A stretch of DNA of 64,000 nt from Auriscalpium vulgare (lineage: Eukaryota; Basidiomycota; Agaricomycetes; Russulales; Auriscalpiaceae), in contig JAHBBC010000062.1 in NCBI GenBank assembly GCA_019915015.1, positions 18,847 to 82,846 on the forward strand, read 5' to 3'. Within the stretch, counting starts at the first letter, position 1; every line of letters starts with the position of its first letter. A program made the position numbers and the translations under genes. Shown piece by piece: positions 23,924 through 34,680 of the stretch. The notes beneath the pieces were generated by a model. That model did no database searches, had not been told where the DNA came from, and saw only the letters and a list, made by a program, of their open reading frames with translations.

Positions 23924-25829
23924 TTATGTAATATCACGCCGGGGCGCCGAATCGAAAACGAAAGGCGTTTGAAAACGAAACGGAAACGAAAACGGTCTAC
24001 TCTGAGCTCCCCTAATGACTATGAGTGCCACAGAAACGATCTGTACCTCTGCGGCCCACATGCGCACAATCCCCCCAGCAGCGCCGATCTTATAGTCGAT
24101 TGGTCGTCCCTTCGCTAGCCTCGACATCATTACAGTATACCAAGCCATACCAGCACCAGCGCCAATCAATTTGGGCAGGGGGAGAACGCCCAAGGTAGTC
24201 AGCAGACTGAACGCCACGCGCGTGGTCCGTGACTCTCGAACGGCCAAGTCGGGAGGGCGTGGAAAAGCGTCGGCGACGGTATCTTCCAATGGCATGGACC
24301 TATCTGTGCTTGGCGATTCTTGATGAAGAGACTCCGAAATACATTTTTGGAGGCGCCGGGGTAGGTCAGGACAGAGCACGCTACCCCTACCTATGCCCAG
24401 CAAGTCTGCGTGCCCATTCGACAGGGCGTCTGTCAAGTTGGCAGGGGTTTGGAGTCCACCAGTGAGGACAACCAGAGGACGATGCCGAGGTGAGGAGGAT
24501 GGTAGTGATTTGATAGCTGCGAGAGCTTTTCGGGAGAAGCGCGAGAAGAAAGCTTGTCGATCAGTCGCGCCGAAGTCTGCAACATAGACCCTATCAGGGT
24601 ATTCCAGAATGGATGCTCCGGGTAGCCTACCTGGACTCTCGTAGTCACCGCCGCTAATCTCGATGAAGTCCAGCAGCCCCCAACTGGCCATCTCAATGAC
24701 GTGGTCAAGGGCGCTCTTTTCAGAGGCATCTTCGGCATCTCCGTCGAACACAAACCTGCCGCCTGCGCCGAAGTAGTCTGCGGAGTTTACTTTGACGCCG
24801 AGGATAAAGGACGACGGCACAGCGGACCGTATTGCTATCACGACTTCATGAAGAAGACGAAGTGGTGCATCGCGGACGTTGTAAGCATCGTCGCGTTCAT
24901 TTGTCTGGATTCAACGATGAGGACAATTGACAGGCATGTATAACGTGTCTCACTTACTTTCGGTGATATGAACTGCGCGATTAGATCTTAAGATGACACC
25001 CCAGGTGAGCGAAGAAGAGCGAAGAGGACAAGGTAACGCGTTACTAACATCCGTGTGAGGCATGAATCTGAACCCCATCAAAACCAGCTTCGAGAGCAAC
25101 TCTCGCGCCTTCCACGAAACGGTCGACAACGCGCTGGATATCAACGACTGTCATAGGCCGTGGTATGGGAAACAAGGCTCTCCAGATTATGTTCGACAGC
25201 CAGCCGTCCCTTGGCTTCGCGGAGGACGCCGATGAGCCCACGCGAATTGGGCTGGGAGCCAGAGATGGGATGAAGGGGAGCCGGCCGCCTATGAAGGAAG
25301 GTGACTGGCGCCCCGCATGAGAGAGCTGCATAAGTACGGATGGATGTCCCGAGAACGGTTCTGTATCGGAGGCGTCCTGACCCACAGTGATGTTACGGGG
25401 GGCCTTCATGGCCTGTGCAAGGGCCACGAATGGACGCAGGCTCTCACGAGTGACCGTCTCTGGTATGACCATGTCTCTGCCTAGTGTTAGGTGGTCGGCA
25501 GAAATCTGGATGTTGCCCGTGACGATCATTCCCCAACCACCCCCTGCCCACTGAGCGTAGAGAGAGAGATGAGACGGTGTTGGTGGCCCTCCAAACAACG
25601 CAGCCAAGTGTTCGTACATGGCAACCTTCACCAGACGATTCGGCAGGACCGCTCCGGACGGAAGTGTTACAGGCCGAAAGACCTCCTCTAAGCCTCCAGT
25701 TAATATCGAGGAACCTAATAAGGTTGTGAGCATCGTGTATGTTGTGAGCGTCATGACGCTACCATGAGGCATTCCTGGCGCTGGTGTTGATCCTGTGTTG
25801 CAGATATTATGCCAGCTGGACGCCCCCAC
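23924..25829 (-). CDS. Old yellow enzyme family NAD(P)H:flavin oxidoreductase, C-terminus replaced by transposon sequence
   Basis: Exons: about 25829-25049, 24986-24958 (29 nt), 24904-24631, 24576-23924. The start is uncertain: several in-frame Met lie between 25829 and about 25730. The TIM-barrel flavoenzyme shows LPNRLVKVAMYEHLA near the N-terminus, then LMQLSHAGRQ, FDGVQIHASHGYLIAQF (the active-site His and the microexon), EISGGDYESP, LTGGLQTP and GIGRGS. FMN-dependent reduction of activated alkenes is the known family reaction. The last 29 codons (24013-23924) are read from the terminal repeat of transposon copy 2 (RGAQSRPFSFPFRF...). The original end, a hydrophobic tail of about 17 more residues, lies beyond the transposon at 20625-20584. 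The barrel itself is intact, so activity may remain but a membrane-associating tail is lost. Confidence 0.85.
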
Positions 25830-26126
25830 TTCAACAACTTGAAGTTCAACTCAAGTTCGACTCGATTTGAGTCATTGTCAACAACCGTACCTCGTGCACG
25901 TGATGCTAGCAGAATTATGTAACAAATTTCAATATATGCTCAGGATAGGCTGCTCTCGCGGTCCACCGATATTGCTGGTTTCCTCGACGCCGAGAAGCAG
26001 AGGCAATCGCATTTGGTGTCCGTGATTGGCTTAAGAAATAATGGTGTGATTCATTCTCGGACACTCCAGGTAGCCAGTTGCATCCCGCGGCCGCCCGATT
26101 GAAGACAGGACCGTCAAGCAGCTCTT
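25830..26126. promoter_or_regulatory. Divergent promoter region, OYE gene / sorting nexin
   Basis: About 297 bp separate two divergent start codons. Short direct repeats of the type caagttcaactcaagttcgactcg occur at about 25850-25870. They could be regulator sites, but no known motif was recognised. Confidence 0.35.
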
Positions 26127-28885
26127 ATGTCTTCACCGCCAGCATCGACCGGGCAGTCTCCTCTCACTCCTCCCGGTGTGTCGCGCGCTTTCTTCTCTTT
26201 CACGCACTCTCGCGGCCAGACGCAAGCCAGCTCCCGCCGCGTGGGATCAGCCGCGCCTTCCCTGGATTTCGACGCCGGCATCAACGCATCGGCCGCGTGG
26301 ACGGAACATCTAGATACCGATGCAGCGTCACGTTCTCTCTCCGACGATGAAGGCGACGACGAGCCTGATGAAGACGACGATGGACGCTCCGCGCGGGTCC
26401 TGTTCCGGTTTGAGGGGAAGCCGGAGTTCAGAGAGTTGGATGTGAATGCGGGCGACGAGATCGAGGTCGTCCGTGAGGAGGTCGGCGACGGATGGAGTTT
26501 GGTCAGGACCCGAGGCGGTGAGATGGGCCTACTCCCCCAAACGTACTACACCGTGAATACACTCTTTCACTGACGGCGGTTGCTTGTCACCCTCTCACAT
26601 CGTTTCGCCAGTTCACAGTCGACTTCATCTCGGCTCCTCCCAATGCCCTTGCGCGGCATGGCGACCATGCGAGCAGCAGCAGGCGCGAGGCATCGGGTGC
26701 CTCGCTTACACCACGAGGTTCGCCTGCGCGTATATCAGCTCCTCTCCCCGCCGCCCCGCCCATCGTCGTACAAACTACCGGCGAGCGCATGATGGCGGCC
26801 TTCCCCAGCTTTCGCCAGAGCCTGCTTGGGGGCAAGAGCCTCAATCGATTTTCAAGCTTCGTCACAAGTGGCGCCGAGGCATACGTGTTGAATGGGGACA
26901 CCGGCCCTGCCGACGCGGTCCCGTCGTCGCTGAAGCACGCTTTCGATCCTACTAGCGACGATGATGAGGACGATGAACCTTCCAACGTTGCGCCTCGTGT
27001 CCAGACGAAGGCACGCTCACGGTCAAGCGAGGCTGATCAACATTTTGTCGATGCAGGTCCTGCGTGGAGGTCCAAAGTCCCGCCATTTCGAATTCTTGTC
27101 CACTCGCCTTCGAAACGAGCCTCGGCGCTTTCTGGTTCCTATACTGTCTACAGCGTCACGTCCCTCTTCCAACCTCCGGACTCGGACGATTTCAAGTCGC
27201 TGGTTGCAGAACCTGCATCTCGAATCACCGTCCACCGGCGATTTTCCCACTTTGTCGTCTTGCATACTGCCTTGACACGCCGCCTACCGGGAATCGCACT
27301 TCCCCCACTTCCTGAGAAGCAATACGCAGGGCGATTCAACGACGACTTTGTAGAGGCTAGACGCGGTGACCTCGAGCGATATCTGGCGAAGATTGTGCGG
27401 CACCCCGTTGCGCGCTACGCGGAAATCCTGACGTTTTTCCTAGGGTGCGAGAGTGACACTGTAAGTTGCCCATCTTGAGTCTGTTCATTCCTCAACTTCC
27501 TTGGCACGCATAGGAGTGGAAGCGACAGCTACCTGAGCACCTCTCATTGCCACCCGCGGGGCCAGCCTTTTACGCCAATGTGTATCACCCTGACTTCAAC
27601 ATTGATACCGAAGAAGCAACGGAATCCATCGATAGATTCGATGCTCACACGAGGGCCGTCGACGCAGGCGTGCAAGGTCTTCGTAACACATTCGGTCAGA
27701 TTCGACAAGCTCGCGTCGGTGGGTAACATTTTCGCATAGCCGAAACATGCGAAAGTCTTTACGATTGTTTTTACAGAGATGTCGAAGGCGGAACGCATCC
27801 TGTCATACTCATTGCTGTCTCTTATTACTGGGAAACCGATCGCCTCTGCGCCCAATTCAGATGCGCTTGCGCATGAGCAATACTACGACTCTGATCCACC
27901 ATTTGAAAGTGAAGCAGACAAACCTCCTGAAAAGAAGCATAAGGGATGTGTCAACGAGGAGGGCGCGTGGTGCTGGCGAGACGGATGTGAAGGTAGGCGT
28001 TGTGAATATCAATATCTACGACTAACGAAGCCGGCGCAATGCAGAGTGCCTCAGAATGACGAAAGCTTTGCAGAAGACCAGTGAAACACTGCAAAGTGTC
28101 GCCGATCTGTACGATGACCATGTAAGCCTTGTCCTCGCTCACAACGAACCGCCTCGAGCTCTGACTCTGCACGTGCAGGCCCGAAGAACACAGCTTGCGA
28201 CACACGATGCACTTAAAGACGTAGCTCATCCTTCGTCGATATATGCCGTATGTTCGCATTCTTTGTATCACTTGGAGCACGGCTGTAAACCTACTTCGTA
28301 ATTAGCCTGTCATTGACACGCATAGGAACGCCTTGTCGCGGTACACGGAGGTCGTGAACGGAGACGAGGTAAGCCATAGCTAACAACGTCCCTACGCATT
28401 CTCACAGACGCTGCTGCAGGCTGACGAGGAAAGGGCATCGCGCTGCGAGACCGTTCTCAACACCACAATGGCCGAGATGGAAACGTATCATACGCAGAAG
28501 CTCGAGGACTTCACGTCTGTCGCCAAGGAACACCTCGATGGCGAGATCGAATTCTATGAACAGGTAAGAGATGTCGCGCTCTGGTTATGCAGGTTAATTC
28601 AATCTTCACAAGGTTCTCATCCGTCTTCGTACTGCGCGACGCACATTCGAACCGCCCATATATCCTCACCTCAGCACGGGGGCCCGACAACCGTCGATAT
28701 ACGAGCGAGAGCTCGAGCGGCCGCGCCTAGTACCAGATCCTTTGCCACAACCATGCCCACACGTCTTCGACTCCACGCCGATGCGGCCGGTTAGCCACGC
28801 AATTCAGGAAGGGGTGGGTATGTTGCTTGGGAGTGCGACGAATGCTGTCGCTGGCCGTGCGAGCGTGTTCAGCAAGTTCTGGTAG
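26127..28885 (+). CDS. SH3-PX-BAR sorting nexin (SNX9-like architecture)
   Basis: Nine exons: 26127-26552, 26612-27460, 27514-27718, 27777-27992, 28045-28121, 28179-28247, 28306-28368, 28420-28563, 28613-28885; 773 aa. An acidic disordered N-terminus precedes an SH3 domain (ARVLFRFEGKPEFRELDV.., GDGWSLVR, GEMGLLPQTY; about residues 86-145). After a linker, the PX domain (about 255-385) contains the phosphoinositide-binding HRRFSHF and the PPLPEK loop. The C-terminal half is a BAR-type helical region (FDAHTRAVDAGVQGLRN, KTSETLQSVADLYDDH, THRNALSRY). Known role of the class: sensing or forming curved membrane at endosomes or endocytic sites, with SH3 recruiting Pro-rich partners. The eighth intron uses a caag acceptor. 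Confidence 0.88.
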
Positions 28886-28980
28886 ACTGGAGGAATGTAT
28901 CACATATTCTTATTATCATACACGGTCTCACACTGCCCTGACATCATGTGCCGTCCTTGAGATACGCAAGATGACGTCCT

Positions 28981-30138
28981 TTACCAGGTGTCCCGATGCT
29001 TAAGTACGCAGTCCCATTCATGTTGCAATTGTTCGAAGGCGGCGGCCGCCGAAGGTCGACAACGAGGTTCGTGATGCACCATGGACGAGATAATGCCGTC
29101 AAGGAAGCGAAGGCTCCGGGACAACTGGGCGGATGGTCAGTGAGAGTCACCTGCGAGAGTGAGACGGGAGCACAAACCTTGCGGGCTTCCTGGAAGACAC
29201 GACCCAACATAAGAATGTCTCTTTTCAGGCTGAAGAAGCTGTCGATATTATTGATGGAGTCTCGCCCTGCTGTTGTAGCATTAGCTAGAGTTGTTGGCCT
29301 GTTCTCGGAGCGAACAAAGGAGGATTGGCTATAGTCGATGAAAACGTATTTGCTTGATGATGGCTCGATGGGCAGCAGCATAATGTGCTGCAACGAGATG
29401 TTACTATGAAGGTTACGGACGTCAGTCTTTGTCTTGCACGAATACGACGAAGAACATACCCATGTGCCACGCCTTGCTCATGCATAAACTCCAGGCCCTG
29501 AAAATGTTCATTTGACCCTCAGCCTGAGCGCAAGTGGCACGAGCACTGGTCGTGACGCACCTGCAGGAGCTGGCTCACAAAATCGAGTATCTGCTCAGTG
29601 GACCGGAGCTGCGTCAGCTCGACTGACTGCAAGAAAGGCAAGACAGTGTATGCCATAGTCCCATCGTAATTCGGGAACATTTCGAAGACCGGGACAGCGT
29701 GGTTCCTTGGATCGACTCGCAGATGCGGAGCGTCAAGAATCATCCCATAACGGAGCCCCATAGAGCTCGCAGGCATGTACTTGATGCAAACCAGTTCCTG
29801 GTTAGGCCCATTGCCATGAGTGGCGAAAAGGACACTGTCGTTGCACTACGTCGCACATATGTGAGATTGCAGTGGCAAGGTTACGCGTACTAGAGGCTTA
29901 CTGTATGTTCCAATGTGCGGTCGCAAAGGGGTGAGGGCTCCTCGTCTCCTTCTAGTACCGGCAGACTCGGAGTAGCCCAGAGGCCTAATTCCCGTGATTT
30001 CAGAATCAAACGTCTGGTAGCTACGTCCTCGTGAAGCTGGTCATCGTCGCCACAAGGACAAGGCAGAAGACTGTAGCCTCTGCTTCGAAGCCACTCCTCG
30101 TGCGTCGGTTCTTCGGGTTGAAGATGAATGATGGTCAT
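28981..30138 (-). CDS. Fungal kinase-like protein lacking the HRD motif (probable pseudokinase)
   Basis: At least five exons starting at 30138 (MTIIHLQPEEPTHEEW) and ending at the stop 28983-28981. Main blocks: ELVCIKYM (candidate VAIK-type Lys), DPRNHAVPVFEMF, MAYTVLPFL, GLEFMHEQGVAHG (catalytic loop), KYVFIDYSQ, DILMLGRVF, and RFLDGIISSMVHHEPRCRPSA (the conserved C-lobe end with Arg). The catalytic loop reads AHG-N where active kinases have HRD, and the DFG position is DYS. Transfer of phosphate is therefore doubtful. The family resembles the large group of divergent kinase-like proteins in mushrooms, and a related gene lies at 37288-38566. It converges on the sorting nexin, with 95 bp between stops. 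Confidence 0.72.
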
Positions 30139-30652
30139 GTTGGGGGAAAGTGTGGGGCAGTAATCGACGCAGGAGCAGGTCTTTTATGGTGGAGAGCGGC
30201 GGCGGCCATCGAAGCACAAAGCAAACAACAAAAGATTGATGAATTCCACGTAGCCTCCAGCTGCACAGCAATCGCAACGTTGTTGTTGCTTTCAGAACAA
30301 ATGAGAGGCGATGCCTTCCTTCTTCAAAGCGTTCGGTGTAAATCGATATTGTCCTTGGAATTGTCGAAGTGCAGGCTGCACAAGGTATCTGGCAACGGCA
30401 AACAAGGGATGAAGAAGACATCGCTCTCCAGACTTGTATAATCACAGATGCGCTGCTACTAGGATACGGAGATGTGTGTAGTGTTGTATACTTCGGCGGG
30501 AGTACTTGTAGTTTGTGGCGGGAGTAAGTACTTGTAGTTTGTGCCCGGATAATATGACGTATAATGATGGTGCGATGATCACGGAACCGGATGTGTAGAC
30601 AAAATGTAGAGAAGAGAAGGTCTCGGGGACATACCTTGTAATCGGCGACATG
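30139..30652. other. Intergenic region, no gene seen
   Basis: Upstream region of the kinase-like gene and 3' flank of the G-patch gene. A direct repeat containing agtacttgtagtttgtg occurs twice at about 30502-30545. No coding signal was recognised. Confidence 0.45.
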
Positions 30653-33492
30653 CTACTCGTCCTCCTCCTCCTCGGCGTCGTCGTGGAGGAGGATGATGAG
30701 AGACGCCCGATCTGTCTCTGGCCAGCGGTACACCGAGCTATTCGCCTGCGGATTGCTGACACTGACTGCCGTGAGTGCATGGCTGATCGTCTTCGGCTTG
30801 CTGATGTTGATGGCCGTCAGCGCATTGTACTGGTCCCTCGCGACGTCGTGCATGCTGCCAAAGTTCAGCGAGACCTCAACCTCCCTGGTTCATCATTCAA
30901 TATCACGACGATGAAAACACGCACCGGCTGTGCTCCCTGATCTGCTGCGTGAGCTTGCTGCGCACCAGCTTCGAGCCAGCTGCCTCCAGCTGCCCCATCA
31001 GCTTCTTCGACTCGGTGGCGAGGGCGCTCATGCGCTGGAGCAGGTCCTCGGTAGAGACGCGGACCCGCTTGGGCGGGCGGGGGGCACCAATGGCTTCCGC
31101 GATGAACGCGTTGGCCATGTCTTCGACAGAAGGTGATAGGCCTATAGGCTGGGAGCGAGGGGGTGAGACAGATGACCTCCGGGGCGTCGAATCGGTGGCG
31201 AAAACGACGACGCTCTGTTTGCTGGGTTCGAGGAGCGCGTCGGGGTCAGCGGCAACGTCCGCCTGGCGGTCGATGTCGTCCGTGTCTGACCTCTTGCGCT
31301 TGCTCAAGAGGACAAGCCGACGCAGGGAGGTTTCGCGTGCCTGAGCATCAGAGGCAGTCTCGGCATCGCGGCCTTCGGGGGGTGTCGGCGTGGACTTGGC
31401 GGCCAGCTCAGCGCGAGCTTTGGCAACCTTGGCTTCAAGCTCCTCGTGGCGGAGGCGCATAGGCTCCAGCTGTGATTGGGGCGTTGACGTTTGCAGCGGG
31501 CCAGACGTCTGTGGGAGTGCCTCAATGGAAGAGGGTTGAAGGCGGTGAGGCCTGGGCACCGCATGACGAAGATGGAGGGAGGCAGGGCTACGCATGTCTG
31601 TGGAATCGAGCCTGTCGAGTGGTGGGAGCGGTGGAAGGGCTGGGATTTGTGGACGGGGGTAAGGGGATGTCGGGGTTGTAGATGATAAAGGAGAGGACGA
31701 GTGAAAAGTAGTGTCGTGCTGTGGGAACAATGGAGCTTGTGAAGGGTCCGGTGCTTGCGTAGAAGGCGGGCGGGGATGGTTGGTTGAGATGGACAGCGCG
31801 GGCTTTGTCGACTTTTCATGTGAGCTGAGAACAATGTGCGCGCCCTCGTCCGCAAGGGGTGCCAGGGGAGAGTTATCGATCGGGGCTGAATCAACATCGG
31901 GCAGAGCGGCCACAGATGCTGCAGACGTGACGGCGGGAACAATGGGGTCCGAAGTTCCTGGGACGAGAGAAGGACCTGCATGCCCTGCCGTCGTCTCGTC
32001 CGCGCCGTCGCCCGTGATCTGCGAACCATTCGCTGAAGGCCCGGCGATCGGTTCATCCGGAGCAGACAGCGTGGCCGCTGGTGGGCGATACCAGAACAAC
32101 CTAACGCTCTGCAAACCCTCCAAACCACCCATCCGCGGGCTGGACCAAGCAATTTTGGCCGCGCTCTCGCTGTCAAAAATGATCAGCGCCTTCCCAATAT
32201 GCAGCCTGACAGTGGGCGGCGTTTGACTATGTGTGTCGAGAGACGACAGCCACTGGTGTATGAACTCCAGATTGCGAAATTTGCGCGGAAGGACTTCCAT
32301 GACAAGTGAGCGTCGTTGGAAATGCACAGGCAGGGCCTTCGGGAAGCAGCCTCGGGTACTTTCCGGTTTGATGTCCACGTCCATTCCGATAGTACGAGTA
32401 TCATTCGCGTTAAGAGTGACGTCGTACGGTCCAGGTACATTGGAGAGCTGAGACGATGAAGAGGCGATGGCTTGTGGCGCGGAGGGAGGCACGAATGATG
32501 CATTTTGGCTAGACGTCGGTGGAAACGGAGGCGGCATTACATCCGGTCCTGGTGTGAGAGGGAACCACAGAGGGGGGATTGGGACAGGCAAGGGAGGTAG
32601 GCCGGACATAACGAACATTGGGTTCAAGAAGGGAATGAAGTCGATGGAAGGCGTGTGGCCGAGATTAGAAAAGTCTGTGGTAGAAAACTGGCCAAGACCT
32701 GATGCAGTGGCTACACCATTGCCAGGAAATCTGCCGCCAAAGTAGTCGTAGCCCCTAGACTGCGCTGCGAGGGCCAGGTCGGCGGGGGGCATATGGCCGC
32801 CGTCCTCTTCCCATTCGTCGTACGGGCCGTCCCAGGGCTGGTCATGGTGTGTGGCGGAATCTTGAAAGGCGTCTTCTTCGTAATCGTGTACGCCGTGTTC
32901 TGGCGTAGCGTCTTCGTCCATTAAATCGGGCGCTGCCTCAGGCGCGGTATGTGTCTCTTGAGGAGTCAAATGCAAGGAATATATAGGTGAAGTAGGGAGG
33001 GAGGAGGAGGAAGCGATGGAGGAAGGATCGTGCAGAGCCAAGGCGGCCTTCCGTCGAGTTTTCTTCCGGACTTGACTCCGCAACTTGACGTGTCCCGGCT
33101 TGGCCTCAATATCTGCACCAAGGCCTGCGCGAGGAGTCAAAGGCACCACCTTTGTGCTGATAGGATGAACGACGCCTGCAGAGCCGCATGTCAAAGTCAC
33201 ATATGCAGTAAACCTGAGGTGGCTCGCCTTCGAGGTTCGGACCTAATCCAAGGCCAGGCTCGTATCCCATACCGACAAGGATGTTGTAGCCAATACCCGA
33301 CACAATACAATCTCCTGACTCGCCAGGTGAGGAGGAAAGACCGGCGGCGGTGTTTTTCGCGGAGCACCGGGACCGGGAAGAAAGGACGCTGCCAGCCGCT
33401 TGACGCTGTTGGACCTTACGGGTCTCGTCGACTTCGCTGTCTGAGTCTTCTATGACGATGGGTGATGCAAAAGACCCTTTCCCATAAGGCAT
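30653..33492 (-). CDS. G-patch protein with an RRM-like domain
   Basis: Three exons: 33492-33243, 33175-30925, 30854-30653; 900 aa. The N-terminus (MPYGKGSFASPIVIEDSDSE) leads into a G-patch split by the first intron: GYNILVGMGYEPGLGLG joined to VVHPISTKVV, with GLGA following. A long acidic and Pro-rich low-complexity region separates this from an RRM-like block (RRSLVMEVLPRKFRNLEF.., GKALIIFDSESAAKIAW, VRLFWYRPP). A charged coiled segment (LEAKVAKARAELAAK), Ser/Pro-rich tracts and an acidic tail (DDAEEEEDE) follow. G-patch modules activate DEAH helicases in splicing and ribosome biogenesis, so a nuclear RNA role is likely. The first donor (gtccga) is weak; I chose it because it rebuilds the G-patch. 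Confidence 0.75.
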
Positions 33493-33964
33493 AGCAAGAG
33501 GGGCGTGTTGGAAGAGGAGTGAAGGAGAAATATTGCGGCGGGGACACGAGCCCAAACCCTTACGTGATCAGCACCCATATGCGCCCACAGTACATCGTAT
33601 GTACGGGATTGTCGGACACATACGTTTTCTTCGGATGTAAGAGACTTATATATTCACCCTGGGTATGAGGTCGCGAACGACTGATAGCGAAGTAGATGAT
33701 ATCAACATGCGTCAAGCGACGAAGTTCCAGCTTGAGGGTAGTCGACGAGCGCAGTAGTGGACCATTGTAGAGCATCACGACTGTCGAGGTGACATAAATG
33801 AGGATGCGCACAGGCTTATCACAGCACACCGTCGTCCATTGACCTCCCATAGAGACCTCCCATTATACAGACCGCACATACAGTGTGAGCTGGTCACGAT
33901 GCGAGGAAGTGTGCAAGGTCCATGTACGGGCAAGGGTAACTCGTCGCAATGCATTTGAAAGGTG
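33493..33964. other. Intergenic region, no gene seen
   Basis: Separates the G-patch gene start from the 3' end of the NDUFS5 gene, both on minus. Only short unsupported frames are present. Confidence 0.45.
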
Positions 33965-34498
33965 CTATTTTGCGTGTCCAGCATCGGCCCCCTTGTCTCG
34001 TTGAATCAGTCCGACTCCGACGATTACTCCATCCGCCAACACGTCTGCGACCTTGCGCCCCTCTTGCGCCTGGTGCTGTGCCTTCTTGATGAATTCGGCC
34101 TTCACTGCTTTCGCGCGCGCAATCTATCCATAACAATAAGAAGACACATACGCTATGAGTGATGAGAAGCGGGCCACGCGGCTGAGAACGCACCTCTTTC
34201 GTATGGTGCAAGCACTCCAGGTAGTCATCCGCCTGCAGACAGCATTCACTTGGACTATCCGACTGGGCGTAGCACTACAAGCGCAAGTTAGGAGCATCCG
34301 GAAAGTAGCTGCTTCGTACGCACCTTTGAGAACTCCTGCCAATACGCAAAGCAGCGCGAGCGACCTAGGTGGCAGATTCAGTCAAGCATGGTTGGATAGC
34401 TTTGTGCCGCGACGGACCGCCTTGGAAACCGAATCCAGACTGTACACGCAGGCCGGTCAGTGAGCGCTACAGCAAAATAAACAAGGACGTACAGCCAT
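33965..34498 (-). CDS. NDUFS5: NADH:ubiquinone oxidoreductase 15-kDa subunit (NDUFS5-like)
   Basis: Five exons: 34498-34493 (6 nt), 34439-34418 (22 nt), 34364-34324, 34274-34194, 34123-33965; 102 aa. The tiny first exon encodes only Met-Ala. The spliced protein begins MASGFGFQGGRSRCFAYWQ and carries a twin CX9C motif (C-FAYWQEFSK-C and, after SDSPSE, CC..YLEC). This pattern marks small intermembrane-space proteins that are oxidised and imported through Mia40. The length and the basic helical tail (KAVKAEFIKKAQ) fit the complex I accessory subunit NDUFS5. Known role: structural subunit on the intermembrane-space face of the membrane arm. The start codon is 182 bp from the divergent GET5 start. 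Confidence 0.85.
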
Positions 34499-34680
34499 GT
34501 TCTAACGTTCGTTAACTCTGAAGCTCCGCGTCGTCTACCTAGCTGTGACACGTCGGACAGCGTATCGTCACAGTAGTGACGTTGTCGGAAAGGTGTCACA
34601 ACGAGCGTCTAGTACAGTACTAGTGACAATATCGCCGAAATCCCTTCCGCAGATACTCATATTCCGTGCAACACAACGCC
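34499..34680. promoter_or_regulatory. Shared divergent promoter, NDUFS5 / GET5
   Basis: Only 182 bp separate the two ATGs, so both promoters must lie here or overlap. The segment has several copies of the palindrome-like gtgac/gtcac elements (about 34544-34630). No TATA box is obvious. Confidence 0.45.

Larger units (their letters stand above)
20626..24013. mobile_element. PIF/Harbinger-like DNA transposon, copy 2 (complete, inside the OYE gene)
   Basis: 3,388 bp, same orientation as copy 1, starting 250 bp after it. It has perfect 68-bp terminal repeats and is flanked by a matching 3-bp target duplication AAT (20623-20625 and 24014-24016). The insertion lies within the final coding exon of the minus-strand oxidoreductase. 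Removing the element plus one AAT restores an uninterrupted frame to a nearby stop, which independently fixes the element borders. Confidence 0.95.

Noticed and set aside
30939..32740. Several open frames on the plus strand opposite the G-patch gene
   Set aside because: They are shadows of the GC-rich low-complexity coding region on minus and have no motifs.
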